A stretch of DNA of 64,000 bases from Cohnella lupini (GCF_003386205.1 NZ_QRDY01000007.1:124001-188000), one strand, 5' to 3'. Positions 1-9,904 are shown, counted from the first letter of the stretch. Numbers and translations are program-made. The notes: generated from the letters alone by a model not told the origin.

Positions 1-416
1 CCGGAGGCGGAGATGGCGAAGAAGAGATCCAGTGCGACTGGGAAGCCGACGGGTATCGTCTTCCTTCGGAAGCCGAATGGCAATATGCATGCAAAGCGGG
101 AACTAGCGGATATCGATACGGAGAACTTGACCGAATTGCTTGGTATGAGGAAAACTCGGGTGCCGTAATCCATGAAGTCGGAAAGAAAGAACCGAACGCG
201 TGGGGGCTATACGACATGTTAGGAAACGTGTGGGAGTGGTGCTGGGATCTGTACGACGAGAAGGTATACGGCTCCTATCGGATATTCCGAGGCGGAAGTT
301 GGGCTGAAGAAGCCAGGGGTTGCGGGTCGACTTGCCGACGTCGCAGCCATCCGAACTTCAGCATCGACGATCTTGGATTCCGGTTGGCCAGGAGCGCGAC
401 CGGATTGGATATTTGA
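1..416 (+). CDS. Formylglycine-generating-enzyme (SUMF1/EgtB-type) domain protein, C-terminal part
   Basis: The open frame enters from the left edge and ends at TGA 414-416, so only the C-terminal ~137 residues are seen. They carry the hallmarks of the FGE-sulfatase fold: [13 protein letters not shown], then [22 protein letters not shown] and a final GFRLA. This family includes formylglycine-generating enzymes, ergothioneine-type sulfoxide synthases and many uncharacterised secreted or cytosolic proteins. The catalytic cysteines of true FGE cannot be judged because the N-terminus is missing, so no substrate is assigned. An internal ATG at 216 is not the start, because conserved family sequence continues upstream of it. 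Confidence 0.85.
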   Translation, partial: GGGDGEEEIQCDWEADGYRLPSEAEWQYACKAGTSGYRYGELDRIAWYEENSGAVIHEVGKKEPNAWGLYDMLGNVWEWCWDLYDEKVYGSYRIFRGGSWAEEARGCGSTCRRRSHPNFSIDDLGFRLARSATGLDI

Positions 417-475
417 GTATAGATCCGATAAAACTTATACTAGTATAATCATATATAGATTGCGAAGTGATCGTG

Positions 476-931
476 TTGCATATCAAAATAGATGATTTAA
501 CGGGATCCGAAGTGGCTGAATTGTTGGAGGAGCATCTTCGAAGCATGGCCTCGCTTTCGCCGCCGGAGAGTACCCATGCGCTAAATCTCGAGGAATTGAG
601 AAAACCGAATATTACGTTCTGGAGCGTATGGGACCAAGATGAATTAATGGGTTGCGGCGCGTTGAAAGAGCTTGACGGTCAACATGCGGAGATCAAATCC
701 ATGCGAACTTCTACGCGCCATCTCAGGAAAGGCGTTGCCAAACGACTGCTTGAACACATGCTGGAGGAAGCCAAGCGACGAGGTTATGTGCGCTTAAGCT
801 TAGAGACGGGTTCAATGGAAGCTTTCGAACCGGCTAAGCGGTTATATGCGGGGCTTGGGTTCATTGAATGCGGACCGTTCGCGAATTACGTAGAGGATCC
901 ATACAGCGTATTTATGACCAAGGAGTTGTGA
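476..931 (+). CDS. GNAT family N-acetyltransferase
   Basis: A protein of ~151 residues with the GNAT core: beta strand ITFWSVWDQDELMGCGALKEL, the acetyl-CoA loop region STRHLRKGVAKRLLEHMLEEAKRRGY, and a C-terminal LYAGLGFIECGPFANY motif as in YsnE/ElaA-like enzymes. The substrate is unknown. The frame is open from GTG 467. I prefer TTG 476 because GAAGTGA (464-470) sits at ribosome-binding distance, and a TATAAT at 444-449 puts transcription start near 456. GTG 467 and GTG 473 remain possible. A hairpin follows the gene at 944-968. Confidence 0.8.
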   Translation: MHIKIDDLTGSEVAELLEEHLRSMASLSPPESTHALNLEELRKPNITFWSVWDQDELMGCGALKELDGQHAEIKSMRTSTRHLRKGVAKRLLEHMLEEAKRRGYVRLSLETGSMEAFEPAKRLYAGLGFIECGPFANYVEDPYSVFMTKEL

Positions 932-943
932 TTTTATTTGCGG

Positions 944-968
944 AGCATTCCTGCCAGTTGGGAATGCT
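944..968 (+). terminator. Hairpin after the acetyltransferase gene
   Basis: Perfect 8-bp arms AGCATTCC/GGAATGCT around a 9-nt loop, followed by a T-rich stretch (ATTTTATTATT). It lies between the acetyltransferase stop and the lspA ribosome-binding site. It may be a weak terminator. Confidence 0.4.
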
Positions 969-996
969 ATTTTATTATTGGAGGCGGTATAAACGC

Positions 997-1455
997 ATGT
1001 TATTTTATGGAATAGCTATCCTTGTCGTTCTCGTCGATCAAATAACCAAAATTTTAATACGCGCAAACCTGAAGCTTGACGATAACTTTACCTTGTGGGG
1101 AATTCAAATGACCCATATCGAGAATAGCGGAATGGCCGGCGGTTTACTCGAAGGCTATGCTCGGATTTTTGGAATCGTAGCCGTACTTTTCGTTGTCGGC
1201 GTGATCTACTATCGTAGGGCGGGCACGTTTAAGGGGAAGTTAAGCGAGATTAGCTTCGCCTTCTTAGTCGGAGGCGCTATCGGCAACGGAATCGACCGCT
1301 TGTTATTCGGGCGGGTTACGGACTTTTTGGTTTCGCGTTCCGGGAACGGCGTGCTTAACTTAGCGGATCATGCCATCCAGATCGGAGTATTGCTGCTAAT
1401 CGTTAGCTTTGTGCTTCCGTTATTGAAACGCCGAAATTATAGACGATGCTTCTAA
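997..1455 (+). CDS. lspA: Lipoprotein signal peptidase (signal peptidase II)
   Basis: A membrane aspartyl protease that removes signal peptides from prolipoproteins after lipidation. The ~152-residue protein has four hydrophobic segments and the family boxes: VVLVDQITKILI near the start, HIENSGMAGG, GGAIGNGIDRL (first catalytic Asp) and VLNLADHAIQIG (second catalytic Asp). The start is ATG 997, preceded by TTGGAGG at 979-985. The frame is open further upstream but overlaps the preceding gene and lacks a ribosome-binding site there. The conserved N-x-x-x-A-F box reads NSGMAGG, slightly unusual. This may be a second, divergent lspA, so housekeeping status is uncertain. Confidence 0.85.
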   Translation: MLFYGIAILVVLVDQITKILIRANLKLDDNFTLWGIQMTHIENSGMAGGLLEGYARIFGIVAVLFVVGVIYYRRAGTFKGKLSEISFAFLVGGAIGNGIDRLLFGRVTDFLVSRSGNGVLNLADHAIQIGVLLLIVSFVLPLLKRRNYRRCF

Positions 1456-1567
1456 CGAATAAACTTTAGGCAACTATAAGGATGCAGCATTCGCCGATAC
1501 GGAATGGATTATATGAATTGGGACATGTATAATGATACAATCACAAGCGACGAGGGTGGAATACGAA

Positions 1568-1885
1568 ATGGATAGAATCGAGACGCAAGAGCAATTTCAA
1601 GAGAAAATCGGCCAAGATAAATACACGATAATGAAATTCGATGCCACTTGGTGCTCGGACTGCAAAAATCTGGATCGTTTTATCGGAGACATCGTAACCG
1701 AGCATTCGGATAAAAACTTCTTCGCCGTAGATTCGGAGCAATTCGAGAACTTGGCGGAGAAATACGAAGTAAAAGGAATTCCTAGCCTGTTGGTGTTCAA
1801 GAATGGTCAGAAGCTGGACCATCTGCACAGTAAATTCGCGAAAACGCCGTCGCAAATTCGGGAGTATCTCGAAAAATTGCAATAG
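1568..1885 (+). CDS. Thioredoxin-family protein (YtpP-like)
   Basis: A cytosolic ~105-residue protein with a thioredoxin fold: strand IMKFDATWC, redox site WCSDC (Cys29/Cys32) and the cis-Pro loop KGIPSLLVFKNGQ. It likely exchanges dithiols with protein substrates; no partner is identifiable. ATG 1568 is chosen over in-frame ATG 1532 because GAGGGTGGA (1552-1560) lies 7 nt before it. A strong terminator follows at 1931-1960. Confidence 0.88.
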   Translation: MDRIETQEQFQEKIGQDKYTIMKFDATWCSDCKNLDRFIGDIVTEHSDKNFFAVDSEQFENLAEKYEVKGIPSLLVFKNGQKLDHLHSKFAKTPSQIREYLEKLQ

Positions 1886-1930
1886 ACTTTTGTTGACGAT
1901 GGGCGATAAGCACCATGTCATTCCAAAGGA

Positions 1931-1960
1931 GGAGTCCGCATAGACGGGCTCCTTTTTTTT
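1931..1960 (+). terminator. Rho-independent terminator after the thioredoxin gene
   Basis: Stem GGAGTCCG/CGGGCTCC (one G-T pair) followed by eight T residues. Confidence 0.85.
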
Positions 1961-2040
1961 CCATGCGCACATAAAAAGAATCAAGGAAGCTAAAGCTACT
2001 TTCGAAGATCCGATTTACATAAATTGGGGGAACGAGAGCG

Positions 2041-3576
2041 GTGTTTAAACAATTATTCGGAAATAGAAAAAAGCGATCGAACGTCTTCCAAGATAAAACA
2101 ATCGGATCGACGGAAGGCGAAGATTTGGTCTCGTCCCTTAATGAAAACGAATCCAGGTTAAGGGCTATTTTCAACGGGTGCTCCGACGTTATTTTCCGCT
2201 CCTTTCAAATACGCGGTCAACAGAACGCCTTTATTGTATATATCGCTGGACTAGTCGACGAGAAGCAGCTGGAAGAATCATTGCTGAAGCCTCTTATGCT
2301 AGGAGATTCAACGGAGTCGTCCGATTCAAACCCAGAGCTTCTCTCCTTTCTTCGAAATCGGTTGATCACGAACAGCCAACTGATCCAATCATCCCGATTT
2401 CAAATAATAGAGCAAGAGATACTTAGGGGTTCCGTGGCGATATGTATCGAAGAGCAAATGGAAGCTTTGCTAGTCGGCATTCAAGGCGGCAATATCCGTT
2501 CCGTTGAACAGCCTTCCACGGAAAATACGGTTCGCGGACCTCGCGATTCGTTCACGGAAATACTAAGGACGAATACAAGCTTGATTAGAAGAAAAGTCAG
2601 ATCCTCGCGCTTGAAAATCGAAATGCTTACGATAGGCGAAATTACGCAAACCGAAGTAGCGATCGCCTATATGAAGGGGATTACGAACGAGTCGACCCTG
2701 AAAGAAATCCGATCGAGAATTCAGAACATACAGATCGACGTCGTTCTGGAATCCGGCTATATCGAACAATTAATCGAAGAGAAGTCTTATTCGCCGTTCC
2801 CGCAGTTTCTCGTAACGGAACGGCCCGATTATTTGGTTGCCGGATTATTGCAAGGCCAAGTGGCGATTATCGTGGACGGCTCCCCCTTCGCGATCAGCGC
2901 TCCGATGACCTTCTGGGGTTTCTTGCAAGCGGGGGAAGATTACTATGAACGGGTGCTGTACGCCAATCTAATCCGATTAATTAGGCTATCCTTTGCGATG
3001 ATCGCTTTGCTTCTGCCCTCCCTATACGTCGCTCTAACGACCTTCCATCAGCAAATGATTCCAACGAACCTTTTACTTAGCATCGCGTCCGCAAGGGAGG
3101 GGGTTCCTTTCCCGGCACTGGTAGAAGCGCTCATGATGGAGGCTACCTTCGAAGGATTGCGGGAAGCGGGTGTTCGCCTGCCGAAACAAGTCGGACAAGC
3201 GGTCAGCATCGTAGGCGGGTTGGTAGTCGGTCAAGCGGCCGTACAAGCGGGAATTGTATCGGCCCCGATGGTTATCGTCGTTTCACTGACCGGCATCGCA
3301 TCTTTCACCATTCCACGCTATAATTTTTCCCTCGCTTTTCGGATATTGCGGTTTCCACTGATCCTGCTTGCGGGGATGTTCGGGTTATACGGAATATCGG
3401 TGGGACTAATGCTGATTCTGGTCCATCTTTGCTGTTTGAAATCTTTCGGCGTACCGTATTTGTTTCCGACGGCTCCGGTTAGTCTGCAAGGTCTGAAGGA
3501 CTCCTTATTTCGCGCTCCGTTATGGACGTTATACCTCCATCCTCAACCGACCGGGAAAGAGAAGGGAAGCGGATGA
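2041..3576 (+). CDS. Spore germination receptor subunit A (GerA/GerKA family), operon 1
   Basis: Inner-membrane A subunit of a Ger-type germinant receptor, 511 residues. The N-terminal soluble part (~1-270) includes the conserved NCSDVIFRSF-like opening (here NGCSDVIFRSF), TNTSLIRRKVRS, IGEITQTEVAIAYMKG and DGSPFAISAPMTFWGFLQAGEDYYER. The C-terminal half holds ~5 membrane segments including ALLLPSLYVALTTFHQQMIP, EALMMEATFEGLREAGVRLPKQVG and GGLVVGQAAVQAGIVSAPMVIVVSLTGIASF. The start is GTG 2041 with GGGGGAA upstream. Its stop overlaps the next gene's ATG (ATGA), as in operon 2. Gene order A-C-B matches gerK of Bacillus subtilis. The germinant is unknown. Confidence 0.95.
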   Translation: MFKQLFGNRKKRSNVFQDKTIGSTEGEDLVSSLNENESRLRAIFNGCSDVIFRSFQIRGQQNAFIVYIAGLVDEKQLEESLLKPLMLGDSTESSDSNPELLSFLRNRLITNSQLIQSSRFQIIEQEILRGSVAICIEEQMEALLVGIQGGNIRSVEQPSTENTVRGPRDSFTEILRTNTSLIRRKVRSSRLKIEMLTIGEITQTEVAIAYMKGITNESTLKEIRSRIQNIQIDVVLESGYIEQLIEEKSYSPFPQFLVTERPDYLVAGLLQGQVAIIVDGSPFAISAPMTFWGFLQAGEDYYERVLYANLIRLIRLSFAMIALLLPSLYVALTTFHQQMIPTNLLLSIASAREGVPFPALVEALMMEATFEGLREAGVRLPKQVGQAVSIVGGLVVGQAAVQAGIVSAPMVIVVSLTGIASFTIPRYNFSLAFRILRFPLILLAGMFGLYGISVGLMLILVHLCCLKSFGVPYLFPTAPVSLQGLKDSLFRAPLWTLYLHPQPTGKEKGSG

Positions 3577-4763
3577 ACAAGCTCTACCGGATACTGTCTT
3601 TGCTCCTAATAATCCCCTTGCTAAGCGGGTGCTGGGATAGGGTTGAAATGAACGACGTTTCTTTTTTTATGGCGTCCGCATTGGACCTGACAGAGGATGG
3701 TCAATTGAAAACATCGATTCTGGTGCCGATCCCTGTCGCCGCGGGAGGAGACAACGGCAAGGTTTCTCCTTCGGGTACGTTGGGAAAGACTTATTTCGTG
3801 GTTTCGGCCAAGGGATCGAACATTCACGATGCGGAAAGAAGCATCCAGCAGAAGATTTCGCGCCGGTTTTTCAAAGGCCACCGAAGAGTCGTTTTCATTG
3901 GAGAAGCACTCGCCCGAAAGGGAATAAAGGATATATTGGATTACTACTCCAGAGATCCCGGGAGTCGTCTACGAACCTATATTGTCGTTACTAAAGGTAA
4001 AGAAGCGATTGAATTTCTTAAAAACGATCATCCCATAGAACGCATTCCCTCCGAAGAAGTTCGCGAGCTCGAACGTTCGGGCGTTGGCGTGTCCGCGACT
4101 TTTCGGGATTTCTTAATGATGCAAGCCCGCGATGGAATCGAACCGGTTACGGGAGCCGTTGAGCTGGTTTCACCTACGGGAACGGTAAAAGAAGAAGAAA
4201 AGTATAGCCTATATCAGCTTTCTTCGACGGCCGTGTTTAAGAAATATAAGTTAAAGGGCTATTTAAACGACATTGAAACGAGAAGCCTCAGATGGATAAA
4301 AGAAGAAGTGAAGCAAGAGATAATATCCGGATCTATAGCCGGAAGCGGCGGGAATGTAGGCGTCGTAATGAACAAAATGAGCAGTACGATCCAAACGACG
4401 ATGAATGGCGAGAAAGCCAGGATTCGAATTGTGCTTAAAGGGACCGGCGTCTTGAATGAAGCCAACGTCAAATTGGACCTTAATCAGTCGGGAAGTCTAA
4501 TCTTAATAGAAGACGAGTTGGGAAAATTGGTCGCTGATCAGACTCTTCGCACAATAAGGAAGGCACAAACCGAATGGAAGGCCGACATATTCGGGTTCGG
4601 GCTGCAGCTGCATCTCTTTCATTATCGGACATGGCAGAAGATTCGTCCGAAATGGGATGCGATTTTCTCCGATGCCGACGTCACCGTAACGGCACAGATT
4701 AGTCTCCGAAGAGCGGGAATTATCACGAATTCACTATCCGAGAACGGAGTCGGGGAATCATGA
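3573..4763 (+). CDS. Ger(x)C family germination lipoprotein, operon 1
   Basis: The lipoprotein C subunit of the germinant receptor, ~396 residues, anchored to the outer face of the inner spore membrane. The signal peptide MNKLYRILSLLLIIPLLSGC has the lipobox LSGC with Cys20. Family features include GCWDRVEMND, RFFKGHRRVVFIGEALARKG, DPGSRLRTYIVVTKG and a C-terminal ADIFGFGLQLHLFHYRTWQKIRPKW. ATG 3573 overlaps the upstream stop by 4 nt and follows GAAGGGAAG. A 15-codon frame bridges the gap to the B subunit gene. Confidence 0.95.
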   Translation: MNKLYRILSLLLIIPLLSGCWDRVEMNDVSFFMASALDLTEDGQLKTSILVPIPVAAGGDNGKVSPSGTLGKTYFVVSAKGSNIHDAERSIQQKISRRFFKGHRRVVFIGEALARKGIKDILDYYSRDPGSRLRTYIVVTKGKEAIEFLKNDHPIERIPSEEVRELERSGVGVSATFRDFLMMQARDGIEPVTGAVELVSPTGTVKEEEKYSLYQLSSTAVFKKYKLKGYLNDIETRSLRWIKEEVKQEIISGSIAGSGGNVGVVMNKMSSTIQTTMNGEKARIRIVLKGTGVLNEANVKLDLNQSGSLILIEDELGKLVADQTLRTIRKAQTEWKADIFGFGLQLHLFHYRTWQKIRPKWDAIFSDADVTVTAQISLRRAGIITNSLSENGVGES

Positions 4764-4808
4764 TCATGGAGCGACTAAGCAACAGACATCGTAGAAGGGA
4801 CGGATGAG

Positions 4809-5909
4809 ATGATTAACTTCGGGCAAAACGATCGGATCTCTAATATGGAGCTGTGGACGCTCATGTTCGTGTATGTGCTCGGCAGTCTGTTGACGCTTCC
4901 CGTCGGTTATGCCGCCGGACATGATTCATGGATATCCGCAATCATCGGAACGATCGCGGGGATAGGGATCAACTGGATATACGCATTCCTATGCGCGAAG
5001 TACCCGCAAAAGTCGCTCGTGGAAATCGCGCATCTTCTTATGGGTACATGGATTGGTAAAGCGGTCGGGATCATGTACTTCTGGTATAGCTTTTACCTCG
5101 GGGCTTACGTACTGCGGAGTTTTACGGACATGACGGGGGCCGTTCTGCTACCGAAGACGCCGACCATCATAGTCGGTGCGATAATGATTGCCGTCGTGGC
5201 TTGGACCGCGTTTAAGGGGATCGAGGTCATAAGCAGGTGCTCGCTCATTTTATTTCTGTTCGTCGTGATTTCAACGCTCATGGGTAGTTTTTTATTAATA
5301 CCCGATATGGAGCTGAACAATTTATTCCCGATACTCGAAAGCGGTTGGTCGCCTATCCTCAAGGGTGCCGGACAGATCGCCTCCGTGCCATTGGGTGAAA
5401 CGATCGTATTCGCCATGTTGATTCCCTACGTGAATCGGACGGCCGCCGTGAAGAAGACCGTCGTTAGCGTAATCGGAGTTGCCGGCGCCATGCTCGTGTT
5501 TACCCACTTCGTCAATATATTCGTATTGGGGGAAATTGCAAGCAAACAGCTGTTTCCATCCTATACATCCGTCATGTATATCGCGGTCGCCGACTTTTTC
5601 GAACGGATCGAGCCGCTTGTGTTCACGGTTTGGGTTTTCAATGAATTCACGAAGCTGAGCGTTTGTCTATTGGTATCGGCACTAGCGCTGTCCCAGACGA
5701 TTGGAAGCCGGAATTTTCGGTTTTATCTCGTACCTATAGGGCTGCTCATGCTCTTGCTGTCTCTGTTCCTACATCCCGACCAGTTGAACCTTATGTCCTT
5801 TCTTAAAAATGTATGGCCTCTGTACTCTATCCCGTTTATAATCGTTATTCCTTTGACCCTGCTGGCGTTGTCGATGTTAAAAAGAAAACCGGTAAACCGT
5901 CTGAATTGA
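4809..5909 (+). CDS. Spore germination permease, GerB/GerKB family, operon 1
   Basis: B subunit of the germinant receptor, 366 residues, ~10 membrane helices, member of the spore germination branch of the APC superfamily. The B subunit is the probable germinant-binding subunit. The start region ISNMELWTLMFVYVLGSLLTLPVGYAAGHDSW is typical; GIEVISRCSLILFLFVVIS and FNEFTKLSVCLLVSALALS match family landmarks. ATG 4809 follows GAAGGGA. It ends the A-C-B operon; no convincing terminator lies before selO. Confidence 0.95.
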   Translation: MINFGQNDRISNMELWTLMFVYVLGSLLTLPVGYAAGHDSWISAIIGTIAGIGINWIYAFLCAKYPQKSLVEIAHLLMGTWIGKAVGIMYFWYSFYLGAYVLRSFTDMTGAVLLPKTPTIIVGAIMIAVVAWTAFKGIEVISRCSLILFLFVVISTLMGSFLLIPDMELNNLFPILESGWSPILKGAGQIASVPLGETIVFAMLIPYVNRTAAVKKTVVSVIGVAGAMLVFTHFVNIFVLGEIASKQLFPSYTSVMYIAVADFFERIEPLVFTVWVFNEFTKLSVCLLVSALALSQTIGSRNFRFYLVPIGLLMLLLSLFLHPDQLNLMSFLKNVWPLYSIPFIIVIPLTLLALSMLKRKPVNRLN

Positions 5910-5994
5910 TGTTATCGAATTTACTATTTCATGCGAGCATGATATAAGAGAACTATGAATAATCCAATCGCGGGTTTGGCTAAGGAGATAAGAA

Positions 5995-7467
5995 ATGACG
6001 AAGAATAAAGCAATTACGGAAGCAGGATGGAACTTCGACAATAGTTATGCTCGTCTGCCTAAATCGCTTTTTACCATTATAAATCCCACACCCGTAAGTG
6101 CACCCAAGCTGATCGTTCTTAACGGTCCGCTGGCAACCTCCCTGGGGTTGAAAGCTCAAGCGCTTCAAGCCGATGATGGCGCGGCGGCGTTTGCCGGTAA
6201 CGAAATTCCTGAAGGCGCGCTGCCATTAGCGCAAGCCTATGCGGGACATCAATTCGGACATTTCAACAGATTAGGGGATGGTCGGGCCATCCTGCTCGGG
6301 GAACAGATCACGCCTACCGGAGAGCGATTCGATATCCAGCTTAAAGGCTCTGGCGCAACGCCGTATTCTCGTCGAGGCGACGGACGTGCGGCGCTTGGAC
6401 CGATGCTTCGCGAATACATCATCAGCGAAGCTATGTATGCCCTCGGTATCGCCACCACGCGCAGCCTAGCGGTGGCGACGACCGGCGAGTCGATCATCCG
6501 CGAAAGCGAGCAGCCCGGCGCAATCATGACCCGGGTGGCCGCCAGCCATTTGCGCGTGGGTACTTTTCAATACGCGGCAAACTGGACAACGGCAGAGGAG
6601 TTACGAGCTCTTGCCGATTATACGATAGAGCGACATTATCCGGATGCGGCGGAAGAAGATAACCGCTATCTTTCCCTGCTTCGGAAAGTGATCGAGAGGC
6701 AAGCCGCGCTAATCGCTAAATGGCAACTCGTCGGCTTTATTCATGGGGTAATGAATACCGACAACATGGCTATCAGCGGTGAAACGATCGATTACGGTCC
6801 TTGCGCATTCATGGATGCGTATGATCCGGCAACGGTATTCAGTTCGATCGACGTTAATGCCCGGTATGCTTTCGGTAACCAACCGAATATCGCCGGTTGG
6901 AATCTGGCGAGATTCGCCGAGTCCTTATTGCCGTTGCTCCATGACGACGAAGCGAAAGCTATCGAGATGGCGGAGGGTGCCCTTGCCGGTTATACGGAAT
7001 CGTATAGCCGGAATTGGCTCTCGGGAATGAGGGCGAAGCTGGGAATCTTTAACGAAGAGCCCGAGGATGAATCCCTTATCGAAAGCTTGCTCGGAATGAT
7101 GAAGAACAATCGCGCGGATTACACCAACACCTTTCGCGCGTTGACTTTCGATAAACCGGAGGATTCCGTTGTATTCGGCGTTGCGGGATTCGATCAATGG
7201 CACGAGTTATGGAAGGTGAGACTTAGCAGGCAAGACGAGCCGAAAGCTTCTTCGCAGCTGTTGATGCGCAATAGCAATCCGGCGGTTATTCCTCGCAACC
7301 ATCGAGTAGAAGCCGCGCTGGAAGCTGCCGTTAACGGGAATTATGAAGTGATGGATCGGTTGCTGGATGTTCTTTCGAGCCCATATGCCCACACCCCGGA
7401 GCAAGTGGAATATTCTAAGCTGCCGGATGATACATCGTTTCCTTACCAGACCTATTGCGGTACGTGA
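5995..7467 (+). CDS. selO: Protein adenylyltransferase SelO (YdiU/UPF0061 family)
   Basis: A pseudokinase-fold enzyme that transfers AMP from ATP to protein hydroxyls; linked in other bacteria to redox stress. The 490-residue protein shows [62 protein letters not shown] and the active-site stretch [31 protein letters not shown] with the expected Asn and Asp. The C-terminus lacks an obvious selenocysteine or CxxU-type motif; it ends [10 protein letters not shown] with one cysteine near the end. AAGGAG lies 7 nt before ATG 5995. It appears monocistronic. Confidence 0.95.
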   Translation: MTKNKAITEAGWNFDNSYARLPKSLFTIINPTPVSAPKLIVLNGPLATSLGLKAQALQADDGAAAFAGNEIPEGALPLAQAYAGHQFGHFNRLGDGRAILLGEQITPTGERFDIQLKGSGATPYSRRGDGRAALGPMLREYIISEAMYALGIATTRSLAVATTGESIIRESEQPGAIMTRVAASHLRVGTFQYAANWTTAEELRALADYTIERHYPDAAEEDNRYLSLLRKVIERQAALIAKWQLVGFIHGVMNTDNMAISGETIDYGPCAFMDAYDPATVFSSIDVNARYAFGNQPNIAGWNLARFAESLLPLLHDDEAKAIEMAEGALAGYTESYSRNWLSGMRAKLGIFNEEPEDESLIESLLGMMKNNRADYTNTFRALTFDKPEDSVVFGVAGFDQWHELWKVRLSRQDEPKASSQLLMRNSNPAVIPRNHRVEAALEAAVNGNYEVMDRLLDVLSSPYAHTPEQVEYSKLPDDTSFPYQTYCGT

Positions 7468-7559
7468 TATTGCCTCTAACGAATATGATGTAAGATATGG
7501 AAAGAAACAAGCTTCCGCGATAATTTCGATCCTAACGGGTCCAGAAGGAGTGCGTAAAC

Positions 7560-8825
7560 GTGGAAAATAGTCTGAATTGGGCTGGTAACTACAGGTATAG
7601 CGCCACTGAAATCCATGTTCCCGACAACATGGAGCAAGTACGGGAGATCGTCGCCCGAAGCGCTCGGTTGAAGGTGCTGGGCACGCGTCATTCGTTTAAT
7701 GGAATCGCGGATTGTACCCAATCCCAAATCTCTCTTCAGAAGCTTAATCGAGTGACGGAGTTAGACCGTACTCGAAATAGGGTGACGGTAGAAGCAGGAA
7801 TTCGGTACGGGGAGCTGTGCCAATTTTTACACGCTAACGGATATGCGTTGCACAATCTGGCGTCGTTGCCTCACATTTCGGTCGCAGGGGCTTGCGCGAC
7901 TGCCACGCATGGTTCCGGCGATCTGAACGGCAATCTAGCTACCGCTGTACACGCAATGGAAGTCGTTAAAGCGGACGGGGAAACGATCCGGTTTTCCCGC
8001 GATCAAACGGACGGCTTCATCGACGGAGCGATCGTCGGGCTCGGGGGATTAGGCGTGGTCTCGAGTCTCACTTTGAACGTTGTACCGGATTATCGAATGA
8101 GTCAAACCGTTTATGACAACTTGCCATTGGCCCAACTCGAAGACAACTTTGACGACATTTTCTCAAGCGCTTACAGCGTCAGTCTCTTCACGGATTGGAA
8201 GGATGCGACTTTCAACCAAGTCTGGTTAAAGCGGAAAATATCGGAGCAATTCGACGATCGGACTGAGCCCGAGTTTTACGGCGCGACGCGGGCAAGCGGA
8301 CCGCGTCACCCGGTGCCGGGTTACGCAACGGAAAACTGCAACGATCAGATGGGGATACCGGGGCCTTGGTTCGAGAGATTGCCCCACTTTCGGATGAATT
8401 TTACTCCAAGCGCCGGGGAGGAACTGCAGAGCGAATACTTCGTGCCGCGACAAGATGCCTATCTCGCATTGTGCGCGATCGAGCGGATACGGGATCGTAT
8501 AGCTCCGCTCCTCTACGTCTCGGAAGTACGCTCGGTCGCGCAAGACAATCTATGGATGAGCCCTTGCTACGAGCAGGATTCGGTTGCGATACACTTTACT
8601 TGGCATGCGGATTGGCCCGCGGTTCAACAAGTATTGCCTATCATTGAACAGCAGCTTGAACCTTTCAACGCCCGACCGCACTGGGGCAAGCTGTTCACGA
8701 TGCCGTCAACGCGCTTGCGTTCCCTCTATGGGAAACTGCCCGACTTTCAACGACTGCTTCTTCGTTGCGACCCCGGAGGAAAGTTCGTAAATGCCTTTTT
8801 GAATGAATATATCATAGACAATTAG
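7560..8825 (+). CDS. FAD-dependent alditol/xylitol oxidase-like protein (AldO family)
   Basis: A 421-residue VAO-type flavoprotein. It closely follows the layout of actinobacterial alditol oxidase: NWAGNYRYSATEIHVP, GTRHSFNGIAD (His44 at the position of the FAD-linked histidine), NLASLPHISVAGACATATHGSGDLNG, YSVSLFTDWKDATFNQVWLKRK, PGPWFERLPHFRMNFTPS and the C-terminal ARPHWGKLFTMP. Known relatives oxidise terminal hydroxyls of polyols to aldoses, giving H2O2. Substrate here is inferred only. GTG 7560 follows AGAAGGAG. The downstream aldo/keto reductase could act on related sugars, but a 137-nt gap separates them. Confidence 0.88.
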   Translation: MENSLNWAGNYRYSATEIHVPDNMEQVREIVARSARLKVLGTRHSFNGIADCTQSQISLQKLNRVTELDRTRNRVTVEAGIRYGELCQFLHANGYALHNLASLPHISVAGACATATHGSGDLNGNLATAVHAMEVVKADGETIRFSRDQTDGFIDGAIVGLGGLGVVSSLTLNVVPDYRMSQTVYDNLPLAQLEDNFDDIFSSAYSVSLFTDWKDATFNQVWLKRKISEQFDDRTEPEFYGATRASGPRHPVPGYATENCNDQMGIPGPWFERLPHFRMNFTPSAGEELQSEYFVPRQDAYLALCAIERIRDRIAPLLYVSEVRSVAQDNLWMSPCYEQDSVAIHFTWHADWPAVQQVLPIIEQQLEPFNARPHWGKLFTMPSTRLRSLYGKLPDFQRLLLRCDPGGKFVNAFLNEYIIDN

Positions 8826-8962
8826 TACCTGAGGAAAAGTATAGCTAATATACCGGGCATCATTTAATGAACATATTTTCACTACTTTCGGTTCCGAGTC
8901 AGGATTCTTATAATGAAGATGCATAACAATGGAAACCAATTCTTGAAAAGAGGTGCGATTGG

Positions 8963-9901
8963 ATGAAATATCGGCGTTTGGGCGGAAGCGGCTTGAAGGT
9001 CAGCGAAATCAGCTTGGGAAGCTGGCTGACGTACGGCGGTTATGTGGAAAGGGAAAACGCGGTGAAATCGATCGAAACCGCTTACGATTTGGGAATCAAC
9101 TTTTTCGATACGGCAAACGTGTACGAGCGTGGAGAAGCGGAGATCGTCGTCGGGGAAACTCTGAGGGCTTACCCGCGGGAGTCTTACGTATTAGCTACCA
9201 AAGTGTTCGGGCAGATGGGCGACGGTCCCAATGACCGCGGACTCTCTCGCAAGCACGTGACGGAACAAGCAAACGCAAGCTTGAAGCGGCTCGGACTCGA
9301 TTATGTGGATATTTTATATTGCCATCGCCATGATCCAGAGACGCCGGTCGAAGAAACGCTGCGCGCGATCGACGATCTGATTCGCCAAGGCAAGGTGCTC
9401 TATGTCGGCATCAGCGAGTGGACGGCAGCGAATATCGCCGAAGGATTGGCCGCGGCAGATCGATATTTGCTGGATCGCATCGTCGTCAATCAGCCGATCT
9501 ACAATCTGTTCGAGCGTTATATCGAGAAGGAAGTCATTCCTCTAAGTTCTCGTAACGGCATCGGACAAGTCGTCTTCTCTCCTCTGGCGCAAGGCTTATT
9601 AACCGGCAAATACAGCTCGGCTACCGATATTCCGGAAGGCAGCCGGGCCGCGAAGCTGGAATGGGTTCGCAAAGGAATCACCGAAGAGAAGATCGAGAAG
9701 GTAAAGAAGCTGGGAGCTATCGCTAAGGAGCTAGACCTCACGATCGGTCAGCTCTCGCTGGCTTGGATCCTGCGCCAATCGAATGTCTCCAGTGCCCTGG
9801 TCGGAGCGAGCCGTCCGGAGCAAATGACGGAAAACGTCGGCGCCTCGGATGTTACGCTTTCGAACGAAGTGCTGGAAAAGATCGAAGAAATACTAGCATA
9901 A
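8963..9901 (+). CDS. Aldo/keto reductase (Kv-beta/YghZ-like group)
   Basis: A 312-residue NADPH-dependent TIM-barrel reductase. The start MKYRRLGGSGLKVSEISLGSWLTYGG is typical. The catalytic tetrad is visible: Asp and Tyr in NFFDTANVYERGEAE, Lys in YVLATKVFG, and His in YCHRHDPETPVEETLRA. The cofactor region SPLAQGLLTGKY and GASRPEQMTENV are conserved. The physiological substrate is unknown. AAAGAGGTGCGATTGG precedes ATG 8963. A bidirectional terminator separates it from the convergent ABC exporter. Confidence 0.93.
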   Translation: MKYRRLGGSGLKVSEISLGSWLTYGGYVERENAVKSIETAYDLGINFFDTANVYERGEAEIVVGETLRAYPRESYVLATKVFGQMGDGPNDRGLSRKHVTEQANASLKRLGLDYVDILYCHRHDPETPVEETLRAIDDLIRQGKVLYVGISEWTAANIAEGLAAADRYLLDRIVVNQPIYNLFERYIEKEVIPLSSRNGIGQVVFSPLAQGLLTGKYSSATDIPEGSRAAKLEWVRKGITEEKIEKVKKLGAIAKELDLTIGQLSLAWILRQSNVSSALVGASRPEQMTENVGASDVTLSNEVLEKIEEILA

Positions 9902-9904
9902 CGC

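Noticed and set aside
868..996. Longer N-terminus for the signal peptidase II gene
   Set aside because: It overlaps the preceding acetyltransferase and an intervening hairpin, and a good ribosome-binding site lies directly before ATG 997.
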